A stretch of DNA of 64,000 nt from Bacteroidales bacterium (GCA_017962235.1 JAGCVS010000010.1:1-64000); one strand, 5' to 3'; numbered from the stretch's first letter, positions 16,301 through 25,363 are shown. The notes: generated by a model not told the origin, from the sequence alone. Numbers and translations: made by a program.

Positions 16301-16407
16301 TCTCCAGAATGAGGGGAGGATGGGATCCCGAATACAATGCAGACGGCAGCGGTCGCGCATATCCCGTGGCTCGCGTCTATTCTGTAGGTCTTAATGTTCA
16401 ATTCTAA
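13357..16407 (+). CDS. susC: SusC-family TonB-dependent outer-membrane transporter
   Basis: A 1016-residue protein with a signal peptide (hydrophobic segment ending near residue 40). It has a CarboxypepD_reg-like domain (RISGTVVSNGEPVIGASVMV), the plug with the SusC box (DAVVVGYGVQKKVNLTGAV), and a beta-barrel ending in aromatic NVQF. There is no N-terminal STN/signalling extension, in keeping with no sigma/anti-sigma pair nearby. It would import mannan-derived oligosaccharides through the outer membrane together with SusD, 15 bases downstream. No -7 box is seen in the 37 bases before it, so it is probably read from the manA promoter. Confidence 0.97.
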   Translation: MKESTFREGRFLKGIAVKAAVLLMAFFIGAAASSNAVAQNATNRISGTVVSNGEPVIGASVMVKGTTVGAATDVDGAFSIQAAPNAVLVISAIGYETREVAVDGRSTIDVTLEEASTLLEDAVVVGYGVQKKVNLTGAVASVSTEELEGKPIANVLEGLQGTTPGLVIQQGASTPGGSPTLNIRGYNTMNNNDPLVIIDGIEGSLANLNPQDIDQISILKDASSTAIYGSRASNGVVLVTTKKGEAGQVAVNYDMSYGLQQPTALPTVVDSWVYAELYNEAAVNSGRSTKFTAEDISAFRNGGTNVKWINELYKKYASQQSHNLSVTGGTKTLSYMASLGYLDQNSLFKGPDYGYNRYNGRLNIQHQVNDRLKVGATAQFTRNKIKDHAYWTEWIIEQCNRMPSIYEIKNPDGTYTYPSGSNSNSLERLEKGGYRASENDDISGTIDASLRLVDNLYLNATVGARTLSNTTHENRMASTAAASGDKENHISESFYRATKLTTTVTLNYNKTFAQKHNFGALLGYAYEGERVKNFNTQRLTDDSKYDIFVGSQSGDKISNDGGASDWSLYSAFARLTYNYDEKYLAEFNIRNDYSSYFAKGNRSGIFPSVSLGWRISQEDFWENIRPVIPSLKIRGSWGLVGNNRIGAYRYMQTVSVTQGINFGGQLAPTAWFSSVDPGIKWETTRMADLGFDMGLLKNNLNISFDVFSNRTKDILVSLPVPGMFGNGAPTSNAAVVDSYGWEFAANYHFNTGAVRHNISANVSDSWNTVVDTKGETLYYGYDVVTVIKENYPLYSYYALRSDGLFQSDAEAAAAPHLEGVVPRAGDIRYIDKPDAEGNTDGVINDDDRFVVGNDFPRYTFGFNYGLQYKGFFCSAFLQGVGMRSRWMRGEAVEAFHNNNEGPVLDFHVDRWTPANTAASYPRLTMGSENTNNATKSDFWIQDASYLRVKNVQMGYEFNGDWLKAIRVQNLRAYLSVENALTFSRMRGGWDPEYNADGSGRAYPVARVYSVGLNVQF

Positions 16408-16422
16408 AGGAGTGCAACAGTC

Positions 16423-17997
16423 ATGAAAAAGATAATTATTTCCTTAAGCATTTTCGCTCTCCTCTTTTGCGCTTGCGTTCCGCTGGATACGGCTCCGTAC
16501 AATAGCGAGACCGACCTGACCTTCTGGCAGGAGGATCCCAATTCCGCAGTAAGCGCACTCAACAGTTGCTACACCTCGCTTCCCGATATGTACGAGGTCG
16601 TCTATGGCGACGGCATGACAGACAATGCCTATGTCAAAGGGGGCCAGAATCAGGCCATCGGTAACGGAAAATACGGTACCAGCGACGCTTATGTATACGA
16701 TGTATGGAATCATCACTTTGCCGGCATCCGCCAGTGCAACGAGCTGATCCAGCATATAGACAAGGTGCCCGGCCTGGAAGCAGGACTCAAAGCAAGATAT
16801 ATTGCAGAGGCACTTGCCCTGCGTGCATATCATTATTACGAGCTTTACATCCACTTTGGCGGCGTGCCTTTCTTTGAGACACCCATCACCATTGCGGAGA
16901 GCCGCACGGCAATCCGCGAGACTGCTGCCCAGACCTCTGCCAGAATAGAGGCCGACCTTAAGGCAGCACTTGAAGGCGACGCTCTTCCCGGTTCTTATTC
17001 AGGTGCGGACAGCGGCCGCATGACCAAGTGGGCTGCAAAGGCACTGCTTGCTAAGCTCTACCTGTTTGATGCAAAATGGAGTGATGTCCGCGATGTCACC
17101 GCAGAGATTATGTCCGATTCGGGCATTCAGCTGTTCCCTTCATATGCCGGCCTTTTCGAGGTTGCCAATGAAACCTGCAGCGAGATAATGTTCTCCAACC
17201 AGTACATGCCGGTAAACCGCGAGCACAACATCATGTACAACACCGTTCCCCCGTCCATGGGAGGCTATTCCAATCTGGCTCCTCTCAAGTCTTTGGTTGA
17301 CAGCTATATAATGCTCAACGGCAAGGCTATCGGAGAGACTGGCAGCGGTTATGACGCAAACAATCCCTGGATAGGCCGTGACCCTCGTCTGGCAGCTACG
17401 GTTATGTACCCCGGCAACTCTTACACTATGAGTGACGGCACTGTTGTGGAGCCCGACTGGAACGGCCGCGACATGTTCAATTCCACCTCTGATGTAACCC
17501 CTACCGGATACTACATCCGCAAATGGTGGGACAATACCTACAGGCTCACCCTGATGTCGGGTCTGAATGCTATCATTATCCGCTATGCTGACGTTCTCCT
17601 GATGAATGCGGAGGCGCATGCGGAACTCGGTACCCTTAACGACGCCGTATGGAATGCCACCATCCGCAAAATCCGCGAGAGAGCAGGCTTTACCGATGCT
17701 GGTGCACTTAACTTACCTAACGGAGGCAATCTTAAGGAAATCGTGCGCAACGAGCGCCGCTGCGAGCTTGCCTTTGAGGGACAGCGTCGTACCGACATTA
17801 TTCGCTGGAAGACTGCAGAACAGGTACTTAACGGCTGGTGCCACGGTATGTATACCGGCGAAACCGTGGGTACTGACAATGGCTTCGTACGCATAGAGCA
17901 GCGCCAGTTTGACGCATCGAAGCACTATCTGTGGCCCATTCCCCAGAAAGAGCGCGATCTCACTAACAACAGTCTTGAACAGAACCCCAATTGGTAA
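16423..17997 (+). CDS. susD: SusD-family surface glycan-binding lipoprotein
   Basis: A 524-residue lipoprotein with signal peptide and lipobox (LLFCAC, Cys about 17-19). The SusD/RagB fold is recognised by the N-terminal TDLTFWQEDPNSAVSALNSCY segment, the TPR-like EALALRAYHYYELYIHFGGVP (about 128-148), and the C-terminal IRYADVLLMNAEAHAELG, RRCELAFEGQRRTDIIRW and HYLWPIPQKERDLT motifs. It forms the lid of the SusC transporter and binds the glycan at the surface. It is co-transcribed with susC and the next gene. Confidence 0.97.
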   Translation: MKKIIISLSIFALLFCACVPLDTAPYNSETDLTFWQEDPNSAVSALNSCYTSLPDMYEVVYGDGMTDNAYVKGGQNQAIGNGKYGTSDAYVYDVWNHHFAGIRQCNELIQHIDKVPGLEAGLKARYIAEALALRAYHYYELYIHFGGVPFFETPITIAESRTAIRETAAQTSARIEADLKAALEGDALPGSYSGADSGRMTKWAAKALLAKLYLFDAKWSDVRDVTAEIMSDSGIQLFPSYAGLFEVANETCSEIMFSNQYMPVNREHNIMYNTVPPSMGGYSNLAPLKSLVDSYIMLNGKAIGETGSGYDANNPWIGRDPRLAATVMYPGNSYTMSDGTVVEPDWNGRDMFNSTSDVTPTGYYIRKWWDNTYRLTLMSGLNAIIIRYADVLLMNAEAHAELGTLNDAVWNATIRKIRERAGFTDAGALNLPNGGNLKEIVRNERRCELAFEGQRRTDIIRWKTAEQVLNGWCHGMYTGETVGTDNGFVRIEQRQFDASKHYLWPIPQKERDLTNNSLEQNPNW

Positions 17998-18003
17998 GAG
18001 AAC

Positions 18004-20508
18004 ATGAAAAAGATACTTTCAATATTTGCAATCATATTGCTTTTTGCGGGATGTCAACCCACTTATGAGCTGAACACGGCGTTCACCATGCCCACATCCC
18101 TCGATTCTCCGGCATCTGTGGTCCTTGACGTAACCTCTTCCAACACGGTAGTCCTCTCTTGGGAGGGCGGTTCAGCAGCCGACGGCGGCGTGGTGCTCTA
18201 CGAGGTTCTCTTTGATGCCCCCGGCGGAGATTTTTCAAATCCCATCGCTGTAATCCCCAGCGACCAGGGCGCACTCTCACAACTCACGCTCAGCCATGCA
18301 GAACTTAACACAATTGCCCGTAAGGCAGGTGTGAAGCCCAACGAGACTGGCGAATTCATATGGACCGTACGCGGCTCAAAGGGTGGCGAGAGCAAACTCT
18401 TTGACGGCTATCAGACCATTCGTGTAACCCGTGGCGAAGGCATAGACAATATGCCTGTCAAACTCTATGTCGCAGGTGCTGCGGCCGCAGAGGCAGGCCA
18501 GGAGTTCCGTGTGGTAGAAGAGGGCCTTTACAGCATAGTAACCCGTCTGAGAGCGGGCAAGCTGCGCTTTACCAGCGAAAAGAACGGCGGTGACGTGTTC
18601 TACGCAACCGATGCGGGCAAACTTGTGGAAGGCGACGGCGACTATACCGTTGCAACTGCACCCGCAACCGGCCTTGCACGCATCACCGTAAACTTCAATA
18701 CCCTGGCTCTCAAGATTGAGACGATAGAGGCTCAGCTCCACGCGCAGTGGGAGGCTACCCATATTGACTTTGCAGTGCTTGACTATCAGGGAGAAGGTGT
18801 ATTCTCCGGTGACGGCGAGGCAGTATTCTACGGCCCCGGCCGCGAAGGTACCCCTTCATGGTGCAGCTGGGTAGAGGAACGCTACTCCTTTATGGTAGAG
18901 ATAGACGGTGTTCAGACCCGCTGGGGGTCCCAGTATGGTGCCAACTCTTTCACTCCCGATGGAACAGCAGAGTTCTATTACATTGTTGAGGCAGCTCCCG
19001 TGGACTGGGATGGCCTTTGGAAAATGGACCACGACCTTGACCTCAAGATGGTTCGTGCAACCGTATACACCAATAAGGACAACCAGTTCACCCACACCAT
19101 GGAACAGGCGGGCGAAATTACTTACACCCAGCCCGCTGCAGCACCTGCAGAACTCTTCCTCTCCGGTGCGGCTGCAGAGATTGAGGGACAGCCTTTCCGC
19201 AAGGACGGCGACAAGTTTGTGATTTACTCCAAACTGAACGCAGGTCCGATATCGTTTGTGGACGGTGACGGCGTGAAATACTTCATCCAGGGTACAGATG
19301 ACCTCTATGTCGGCAAGCGTACCAGCGATGTTCCGGCAAGCACCGGCGTGAGCCGTGTAACTGTGGACTTTGCTTCCAACAAGGTCTCCTTCGAGGAAGT
19401 TGGAACCGCAGTGCGCATGATCTGGGGCTGCAACTATGCAACCGTGGCAGATCTTACCTACACCGGCGAGGGCAAGTTCGCAGGCGAGGGCAAGGTGCTC
19501 TTTGTGGACAAGAGCCGTCCCGAAACGGGTGCTCCCGACTGGCTTAGCTGGACTGAGGAACGTTACTACTTTATCGCTACAGTAGGCGGTGCCGAGGTAT
19601 GCTGGGGCCGTCTTGACGGCGAGGATGCAGAGAACCGTCCCGACGGTGAGGTCTCCGCGACTTTCTATGACATCGGCGAGTTTGCATGGAGTCAGTGGGA
19701 CCACCTCTGGAAGATGGGTTCTGCATTTGATAACAGCATGGTTTCCGTAACCATCAATACCAACGACAACGGTCACTTCAAACACAGTTTCGTTAAGCAG
19801 AGCGTGGATCCGTTCCCGCCGTCCGTGGCTCCTTCAGAACTGAAGATTTATGGAGCGGCAGCAGAGACAGAGGGGGCAGCTTTCCGCAAGGTGGAAGATG
19901 GCGTATTCGTAATCTTCACCAAGTTGAAAGATGGCAAACTCTATTTCCAGGGCGACGGCAAGACCTACTTCAAGGGCTCCGAGAGCCTGATGCAGGGTGA
20001 GGGTGACGCCGAAGTGGCAGCATCCACCGGTGAGGCCTCACGCGTAGAGGTCAACTTCAAGAACAACACCGTGAACATCCGTGAGGTGACCAGGGTCGAG
20101 TTCGTCTGGGGCTGCAACGAGTGTTCACCGTTTGCAATGAGTTATCAGGCCAACGGCGTATGGGCCGGCAGCGGCAAGGTGGAATTCATCCAGCCCGGCG
20201 ACCCTCAGTTCAACCGTGCCACCTGGCTTTCATGGGAAGAGGAACGCTACCGCTTCCTGGTATCGTACGACGGCGAAGAGAGTGCTTCCAAATGCTGGGG
20301 CATCCCCGACGGCGTGGTTAACGAATACCGTCCGGACGACGAGCGCTTTGCAAACGATCCGCTGTTCTTCAACTGCGTGGAGTTTGACCGCGGAGGTCAG
20401 TGGGATCATCTTTGGAAGATGGCGACCGAGATGAACGGCAACAATGTCCGCATCGAGGTCAACACCAACCAGGATGGGGTAATGACCCATACTGTAACTA
20501 AACTATAA
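18004..20508 (+). CDS. SusE/SusF-like surface glycan-binding lipoprotein with three repeats
   Basis: An 834-residue lipoprotein (lipobox LLFAGC, Cys about 17). It starts with a SusE-type Ig-like domain (about 25-145). Three homologous units of about 215-220 residues follow (about 152-370, 382-597, 612-832). Each begins L-x-(V/L/I)-x-GAAAE, has an (W)xSWxEERYxF core near the middle, and closes with W-D-x-L-W-K-M and a TN-D/N-x(4)-H tail. The aromatic-rich repeats are probably carbohydrate-binding modules, like the starch-binding domains of SusE/SusF. It is far longer than SusE (about 390) or SusF (about 485). It ends 17 bases before a terminator. Mannan binding is inferred from the neighbouring genes. 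Confidence 0.85.
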   Translation: MKKILSIFAIILLFAGCQPTYELNTAFTMPTSLDSPASVVLDVTSSNTVVLSWEGGSAADGGVVLYEVLFDAPGGDFSNPIAVIPSDQGALSQLTLSHAELNTIARKAGVKPNETGEFIWTVRGSKGGESKLFDGYQTIRVTRGEGIDNMPVKLYVAGAAAAEAGQEFRVVEEGLYSIVTRLRAGKLRFTSEKNGGDVFYATDAGKLVEGDGDYTVATAPATGLARITVNFNTLALKIETIEAQLHAQWEATHIDFAVLDYQGEGVFSGDGEAVFYGPGREGTPSWCSWVEERYSFMVEIDGVQTRWGSQYGANSFTPDGTAEFYYIVEAAPVDWDGLWKMDHDLDLKMVRATVYTNKDNQFTHTMEQAGEITYTQPAAAPAELFLSGAAAEIEGQPFRKDGDKFVIYSKLNAGPISFVDGDGVKYFIQGTDDLYVGKRTSDVPASTGVSRVTVDFASNKVSFEEVGTAVRMIWGCNYATVADLTYTGEGKFAGEGKVLFVDKSRPETGAPDWLSWTEERYYFIATVGGAEVCWGRLDGEDAENRPDGEVSATFYDIGEFAWSQWDHLWKMGSAFDNSMVSVTINTNDNGHFKHSFVKQSVDPFPPSVAPSELKIYGAAAETEGAAFRKVEDGVFVIFTKLKDGKLYFQGDGKTYFKGSESLMQGEGDAEVAASTGEASRVEVNFKNNTVNIREVTRVEFVWGCNECSPFAMSYQANGVWAGSGKVEFIQPGDPQFNRATWLSWEEERYRFLVSYDGEESASKCWGIPDGVVNEYRPDDERFANDPLFFNCVEFDRGGQWDHLWKMATEMNGNNVRIEVNTNQDGVMTHTVTKL
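18457..20499 (+). repeat. Coding triplication inside the SusE/F-like gene
   Basis: Three divergent tandem units encode the repeats of the surface lipoprotein: about 18457-19113, 19147-19794 and 19837-20499. They align at protein level (EERY and WDxLWKM landmarks), so the duplication is old and not an assembly artefact. Confidence 0.8.
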
Positions 20509-20524
20509 GCGTAAAATCTTTTTT

Positions 20525-20563
20525 CTGCCCCGGGTCCCCGCTCGGAATCCGGGGCAGTTTTTT
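20525..20563 (+). terminator. Intrinsic terminator between the surface-protein genes and the glycoside hydrolases
   Basis: CTGCCCCGG (20525-20533) pairs with CCGGGGCAG (20549-20557), a 9-bp GC-rich stem, followed by TTTTTT (20558-20563). It probably lowers transcription into the downstream hydrolases or ends the susCDE transcript. Confidence 0.85.
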
Positions 20564-20570
20564 ACCTTTG
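20563..20570 (+). promoter_or_regulatory. -7 box for the GH76-GH92-GH76 genes
   Basis: TACCTTTG matches TAnnTTTG and starts on the last T of the terminator. It ends 4 bases before the ATG at 20575, implying a leaderless transcript. No -33 TTTG is present because the terminator stem occupies that region. Confidence 0.5.
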
Positions 20571-20574
20571 AAGT

Positions 20575-21813
20575 ATGAGATTCAGAGCAATATTGTTATC
20601 GTTGGTGATGGCGGTTTCTTCCTGCGCCCCGACTGCCTGTGGCGATCCATCCATCGAGAAGTACACCCCCGGCAACGGCAACCATAATGGAAACGGTGAA
20701 ACCAAGACCGTGGTGTGGCATGAACGTGCCTTTGAGACATGGCAGGCGATAGAGCGCCTCTACGGTATCACAAGTGGTGCTACCGCCGGCTTCTTCAATG
20801 AGAATTATCCGAAGGGAGCAGGCGACAATTCAGCATCATATCTATGGCCTTACGATGGACTGATGTCGGGTGTGGCGCTGCTCAACAAACTTGGCTACGA
20901 CGTAGACTACAAGGCTAAAATAGACCGTTACGAAGCATACTGGCGCAGCCGCGGCGTGCGAAACATTGGAGGCTACGGCTCCACCACCGACGGGAGAAAC
21001 GGTGGCAGCGACCGCTTTTACGACGACAACTCAATCATCGGCATCAATCTGGTTGAGGCTTATAACCAGACCGGAGACAATGTGTATCTGCAGCGCGCCT
21101 CGCGTATAGTGGATTTCCTGCTGGACGGTGAAGACAATGTATTTGGCGGCGGCTTGTGGTGGTGCGAGAGCAATATCAACAAACCGGGCGACGGCAACAG
21201 CAACAAGCCGGCCTGTGCCAACGGATATGCCCAGTGGTTCCTGCTAAGCTATTATGAGGTGTGCCCTGCGGCGGAAAAGGATAAAGTCCTCTCTCTGGCA
21301 AAACGTCTATACGCATGGGAGTATGCCAATCTGCGCGACCCGGAAGACAATGTCTACTGGAACGACCGCGGTGCAGACGGGAACATAAACCGTACTAAGT
21401 GGACCTACAATTCAGGGGCTATGATAGCTTCCGGAACACGCCTGTATCACATAACCGGCGAGAAGAGCTATCTGGACCAGGCCAAGGCAACTGCCGACGG
21501 CGCTTACAGCTACTATGTGCGCAGCCGCGAGGGAATAGCCCTCTGTTACCCGCTCAATGACCCCTGGTTCACTGTCAAGCTGGTGCGCGCTTATATGGAG
21601 CTGGAGAGTGAACACTCTGCCTGCACCCGCTACATAGAAACATTCATATCAAATCTTGATAAGGCCTGGAGTTCAGGCCGCATGAACAACGGACTGTTCT
21701 ACGAGAACTGGACCGGCAAGGCCAACCCCGACCGCGACAAGTCGTTGCTGATGCAAGATGCTGCGCTGGAGTCGCTGGGTGCAGTGGCCCTGTATAAAAA
21801 AGAACACAAATAG
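20575..21813 (+). CDS. GH76 endo-alpha-1,6-mannanase (first copy)
   Basis: A 412-residue secreted enzyme. A signal peptide and lipobox-like VSSC (Cys about 17) are followed by a Gly/Asn linker (about 32-45) and an (alpha/alpha)6-barrel domain. The paired Asp motif of GH76 is seen in FYDDNSIIGINL (about residues 150-161). Family members hydrolyse the alpha-1,6-mannan backbone of yeast mannan. It shares little obvious sequence with the second GH76 in the locus, so the two probably act on different chain lengths or decorations. It lies after the terminator with its own -7 box and 3 bases before the GH92 gene. Confidence 0.92.
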   Translation: MRFRAILLSLVMAVSSCAPTACGDPSIEKYTPGNGNHNGNGETKTVVWHERAFETWQAIERLYGITSGATAGFFNENYPKGAGDNSASYLWPYDGLMSGVALLNKLGYDVDYKAKIDRYEAYWRSRGVRNIGGYGSTTDGRNGGSDRFYDDNSIIGINLVEAYNQTGDNVYLQRASRIVDFLLDGEDNVFGGGLWWCESNINKPGDGNSNKPACANGYAQWFLLSYYEVCPAAEKDKVLSLAKRLYAWEYANLRDPEDNVYWNDRGADGNINRTKWTYNSGAMIASGTRLYHITGEKSYLDQAKATADGAYSYYVRSREGIALCYPLNDPWFTVKLVRAYMELESEHSACTRYIETFISNLDKAWSSGRMNNGLFYENWTGKANPDRDKSLLMQDAALESLGAVALYKKEHK

Positions 21814-21816
21814 AAT

Positions 21817-24168
21817 ATGAAAAGATGCTTTGCAATAGCCCTCGCCACAGTCCTGGCTGTGGCGTGCACACCCAAGGAGGATGTGCTGGACTATGTCAAT
21901 CCCAATATCGGCACTGTGCACAGCCGCTGGTTTGTATTCACTCCCGCCGCCACACCTTTCGGCATGGCTAAGCTGGGTGCATCCACCAACGGTACCTACG
22001 GTAACAACCAAGGGTGGGAGGCTGTTGGATATGAAGATACCCACACCTCTATAGACGGCTTTCCCTGCTTCCATGAGTTTCAGGTGGGCGGTCTGGCCCT
22101 GATGCCCGTTACCGGTGAACCGGTCACGCAGCCCGGCGTGCTGGAAGATCCTGACGGAGGGTGGCGTTCCCGCTTTGACAAGGGTGACGAAGTCTCCCAG
22201 GCTGGCTATTATTCCGTCGTTCTTAAAGATTACGGAGTGAAGGCAGAACTTACCGCTACGGAGCGGGTAGGATTCCAGCGCTTCACGTTTGGCGGCGGTG
22301 CCCCGGGTCATATCCTCATAAATGTCGGCACCCGTGAAGGTGAGAGCGGCGCTGTACGTGACGCTTGGGTCAAAGTGGACGGCAAAGTCCTCCAAGGCTG
22401 GATTGTTACAGAACCCGAATATGTTAAGAAGTATCAGACCGGCGCTACGGTAAGCATGTACTTCTACGGTGAACTTTCTGCGGAGCCCGAAGCATCGTCT
22501 GCATTTCATGTAGGGGGCGAAAGGGCAGAGGCGGTTGAGGTTTCCGGACCCGGCGCAGTGCTGTCGCTGGATTATGACAATCCTTCGCAAGTTACCGTCA
22601 AGCTGGGCCTTTCTTATACATCTGTAGAAAATGCCAAGGCCAATCTTGAAGCCGAGGCTGCAAATCTGACCTTTGACAAGGCCCGCAGAGAGACCCAGGA
22701 TAAGTGGCGCAACGCTCTCGGCAAGATTGAGGTTTCCGGTGGCAAGGAGGGAGACAAGGTGAAGTTTTACACCGGCCTGTATCATGCGCTGCTGGGACGA
22801 GGTCTGGCCAGCGATGTGAACGGCGCTTATCCTGCCAACGACGGCAGCATGGGACAGATAGAATGCGGCGCGGACGGCAAACCGCTTCACAATCATTATA
22901 ATACAGACGCAATATGGGGCGGCTATTGGAATCTTACGCCGCTTTGGGCGCTTTGTTACCCGGAGTATTATAACGACTGGGTGGCAAGCCAGCTGCTGGT
23001 CTTCAAGGATGCAGGATGGCTGGGCGACGGCATTGCATGCAGCAAATATGTCTCGGGTGTCGGCACTAATATGGTGCCCATCGCCTTTGCCGGCGCATAC
23101 AACAGCGGAATCCGCAATTATGACATTGAAACCATGTACGCAGCGGCCCGCAAAGACTGTCTGGAATGGGAAGGACGCATAGAGGGTGCCGGTAAGATGG
23201 ATATTCAGCAGTTCGTGGAGCACGGATATGTGCCTTACGTGACCGATCCCGGGTTCGTGGCACACTCCGGCGGTGCGACTTTCTCCATTTCCCATACTCT
23301 GGAATACAGTTTCTGCTCTTACGCAACCGCACAGCTTGCAAAGCAGCTGGGCCACGAAGAGGATTATCAAAAGTTGATGGAACTCTCCGACGGCTGGGCC
23401 AAGGTGTTTGACGACGACCTCAAGCTGGTGCGTCCGCGCGTTCCCGGCGGGGCGTTCATAGACAACTTTGATCCGCTGGAGTCGTGGCGCGGCTTCCAGG
23501 AGGGGAATGCCATGCAGTATACTTTCTTTGTGCCTCACCATGTGGATTCGCTAATGGCACGTCTTGGCGGTGACGTCTTCAACCAGCGTCTGGACTCCAT
23601 CTTCACAGAGGCCCGTAAAAGCATATTCGGCGGCGGCAAGGTGGCCTATGCATTCTCCGGCCTCAACAGTCCGTATAACCATGGCAACCAGCCTTGTTTG
23701 CACGAGCCATGGCTGTTCAACTGCTCCGGTAAGCCATACCTCACTCAGAAGTGGGTGCGCCTGATCTGCGACGAATTCTACGGTACCGACGGCGAACACG
23801 GCTATGGATACGGCCAGGATGAGGACCAGGGTCAGCTGGGAGCATGGTATGTGCTCGCGGGAATAGGCCTGTTTGATGTGCAGGGCGGTGCCCCCATGGA
23901 GCCGACTTATCAGATAGGCAGCCCTCTGTTTGACAAGATAGTCGTGCACCTGAGCCCGTTTAACGCTACCGGCAAGGAACTGGTGATACGTGCAGAGAAC
24001 AACGGTTCGGAAAACTATTACGTGCAGTCGGCCACCTTTAACGGCAAGCCTCTGGAACAGAACTGGCTCTTCCGCAAGGATGTCTTTGCGGGCGGCGAAC
24101 TGGTGCTCACAATGGGCCCGGAACCGTCCGGTTTTTGGAATGGCTCGTGTCCTCCCGTAAGCAGATAA
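21817..24168 (+). CDS. GH92 alpha-mannosidase
   Basis: A 783-residue exo-acting alpha-mannosidase with a lipoprotein-type signal (LAVACT). The N-terminal beta-sandwich begins DYVNPNIGTVHS. The catalytic (alpha/alpha)6 domain contains HNHYNTDAIWGGYWNLTP (about 348-365), HEPWLFN and QDEDQGQLGAWYVLAGIG (about 668-685), whose acidic pair corresponds to the catalytic base region of GH92. Enzymes of this Ca2+-dependent family remove alpha-1,2- or alpha-1,3-linked mannose side chains. Linkage specificity cannot be assigned here. It sits between two GH76 genes with 3-4 base gaps, so debranching and backbone cleavage are encoded together. Confidence 0.95.
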   Translation: MKRCFAIALATVLAVACTPKEDVLDYVNPNIGTVHSRWFVFTPAATPFGMAKLGASTNGTYGNNQGWEAVGYEDTHTSIDGFPCFHEFQVGGLALMPVTGEPVTQPGVLEDPDGGWRSRFDKGDEVSQAGYYSVVLKDYGVKAELTATERVGFQRFTFGGGAPGHILINVGTREGESGAVRDAWVKVDGKVLQGWIVTEPEYVKKYQTGATVSMYFYGELSAEPEASSAFHVGGERAEAVEVSGPGAVLSLDYDNPSQVTVKLGLSYTSVENAKANLEAEAANLTFDKARRETQDKWRNALGKIEVSGGKEGDKVKFYTGLYHALLGRGLASDVNGAYPANDGSMGQIECGADGKPLHNHYNTDAIWGGYWNLTPLWALCYPEYYNDWVASQLLVFKDAGWLGDGIACSKYVSGVGTNMVPIAFAGAYNSGIRNYDIETMYAAARKDCLEWEGRIEGAGKMDIQQFVEHGYVPYVTDPGFVAHSGGATFSISHTLEYSFCSYATAQLAKQLGHEEDYQKLMELSDGWAKVFDDDLKLVRPRVPGGAFIDNFDPLESWRGFQEGNAMQYTFFVPHHVDSLMARLGGDVFNQRLDSIFTEARKSIFGGGKVAYAFSGLNSPYNHGNQPCLHEPWLFNCSGKPYLTQKWVRLICDEFYGTDGEHGYGYGQDEDQGQLGAWYVLAGIGLFDVQGGAPMEPTYQIGSPLFDKIVVHLSPFNATGKELVIRAENNGSENYYVQSATFNGKPLEQNWLFRKDVFAGGELVLTMGPEPSGFWNGSCPPVSR

Positions 24169-24172
24169 GGCT

Positions 24173-25363
24173 ATGAAGAAGATAATATTATTCGTCTTGC
24201 TGGGAACCATGATTTCCTGCGCATGCAACAACGCCCTCGAGCCGGTTGGCCCCTCCAACGGGAACCGGCCCTCGCCGGAGAATCCCGCTCCGGCAGGGGA
24301 GCAGGAGGGCAAATGGGCGGCACTCGCCGACTCATGTACCAATGTGCTTGTAACCAATTTCCTGGACAAAAGTACAGGTACGTTCTGGTCTACCCCCAAT
24401 GATATCGAACGCTCTTCTACATACATTTACTGGCAGCAGGCACATGCTCTTGACGTACTGCTCTATGCCGCCCAGAGAAATGAGTCTCTCAAAGAGACGT
24501 ATCTGGCTTACGCCGACAAGTGGTATGTGAACTATGCCAACAACTACAACCGCGACCACCGCGGCGAAGGGACATGGGGTGGATTCTTCAATGTCTGGAC
24601 AGATGACATGGCGTGGATATGCCTCACACTGATCCGTATCAGCGAGGTGTCCGGCAACAAAAAGTATCTGGAAACCGCCAAAGAAGTGTTTGACAGATAT
24701 ATCTGGCCGCGACGCCTGGCGTACGACGGAGGTTATGCGCTTCCATGGACCAACCGTCCGGAGGATGTGAAGAACTTCAATGCCTGCACCAATGCACCGT
24801 CCTGTCTGGTTGCCGGCAATCTTCACACATACTACGGCAGTGAAGGATACCTGGATGTGGCAAAGACGCTGTACAAGTCATGCATAGACCACATGCCGGA
24901 CAGCGAGAGGGCGGAGGAGCCCCCGTTGTCCTATACACAGGGCACCCTGGGTGAGGCCTGCCGCCAGCTGTATCACATTACAGGAGATGAAACGTATATG
25001 AAAAGGGCAGGCGTGGTTCTGCAATATGCGTTCACAAGCAACCGGTGTACAGACTCAGCTACCGGCGTGCTCCGTCATGAGGGTACCGATATGGACCAGA
25101 GCTTGTTCAAGGCCATTTTAATCCCGTATGCCGTGAACTATGTGCTGGACGCCGGCGCTGACGCACGTACCGCACAAGTTATCCGCGAAAAACTGATGCT
25201 TTGCGCCAAGACGTTGGACCGTCATCTGGACCGCGGAATGTATCCCCGCATGTACTGCGACTACTTCTGGGGAACCACCTTTGGCGGCGGTACCGCATCA
25301 ATGGGTGCTCAGGCCAGTGGCGCGTCACTGATGGAAGGTATCGCAAGGCTGGTTGAAGAGTAG
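24173..25363 (+). CDS. GH76 endo-alpha-1,6-mannanase (second copy)
   Basis: A 396-residue lipoprotein-type enzyme (signal peptide with MISCAC, Cys about 16-18) with a Pro/Asn-rich linker (about 23-45). The GH76 acidic pair is in FNVWTDDMAWICL (about residues 137-149). LGEACRQLYHITGDETYM and DQSLFKAILIPY match the barrel helices. It is the last gene of the locus and is followed by a short hairpin terminator. Its sequence is clearly different from the first GH76, as in other yeast-mannan loci that carry several GH76 enzymes split between surface and periplasm. Confidence 0.92.
   Translation: MKKIILFVLLGTMISCACNNALEPVGPSNGNRPSPENPAPAGEQEGKWAALADSCTNVLVTNFLDKSTGTFWSTPNDIERSSTYIYWQQAHALDVLLYAAQRNESLKETYLAYADKWYVNYANNYNRDHRGEGTWGGFFNVWTDDMAWICLTLIRISEVSGNKKYLETAKEVFDRYIWPRRLAYDGGYALPWTNRPEDVKNFNACTNAPSCLVAGNLHTYYGSEGYLDVAKTLYKSCIDHMPDSERAEEPPLSYTQGTLGEACRQLYHITGDETYMKRAGVVLQYAFTSNRCTDSATGVLRHEGTDMDQSLFKAILIPYAVNYVLDAGADARTAQVIREKLMLCAKTLDRHLDRGMYPRMYCDYFWGTTFGGGTASMGAQASGASLMEGIARLVEE

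Noticed and set aside
21673-23541. An open minus-strand frame of 622 codons
   Set aside because: It lies fully opposite GH76 and GH92, which have clear catalytic motifs. The translated product has no recognisable features.
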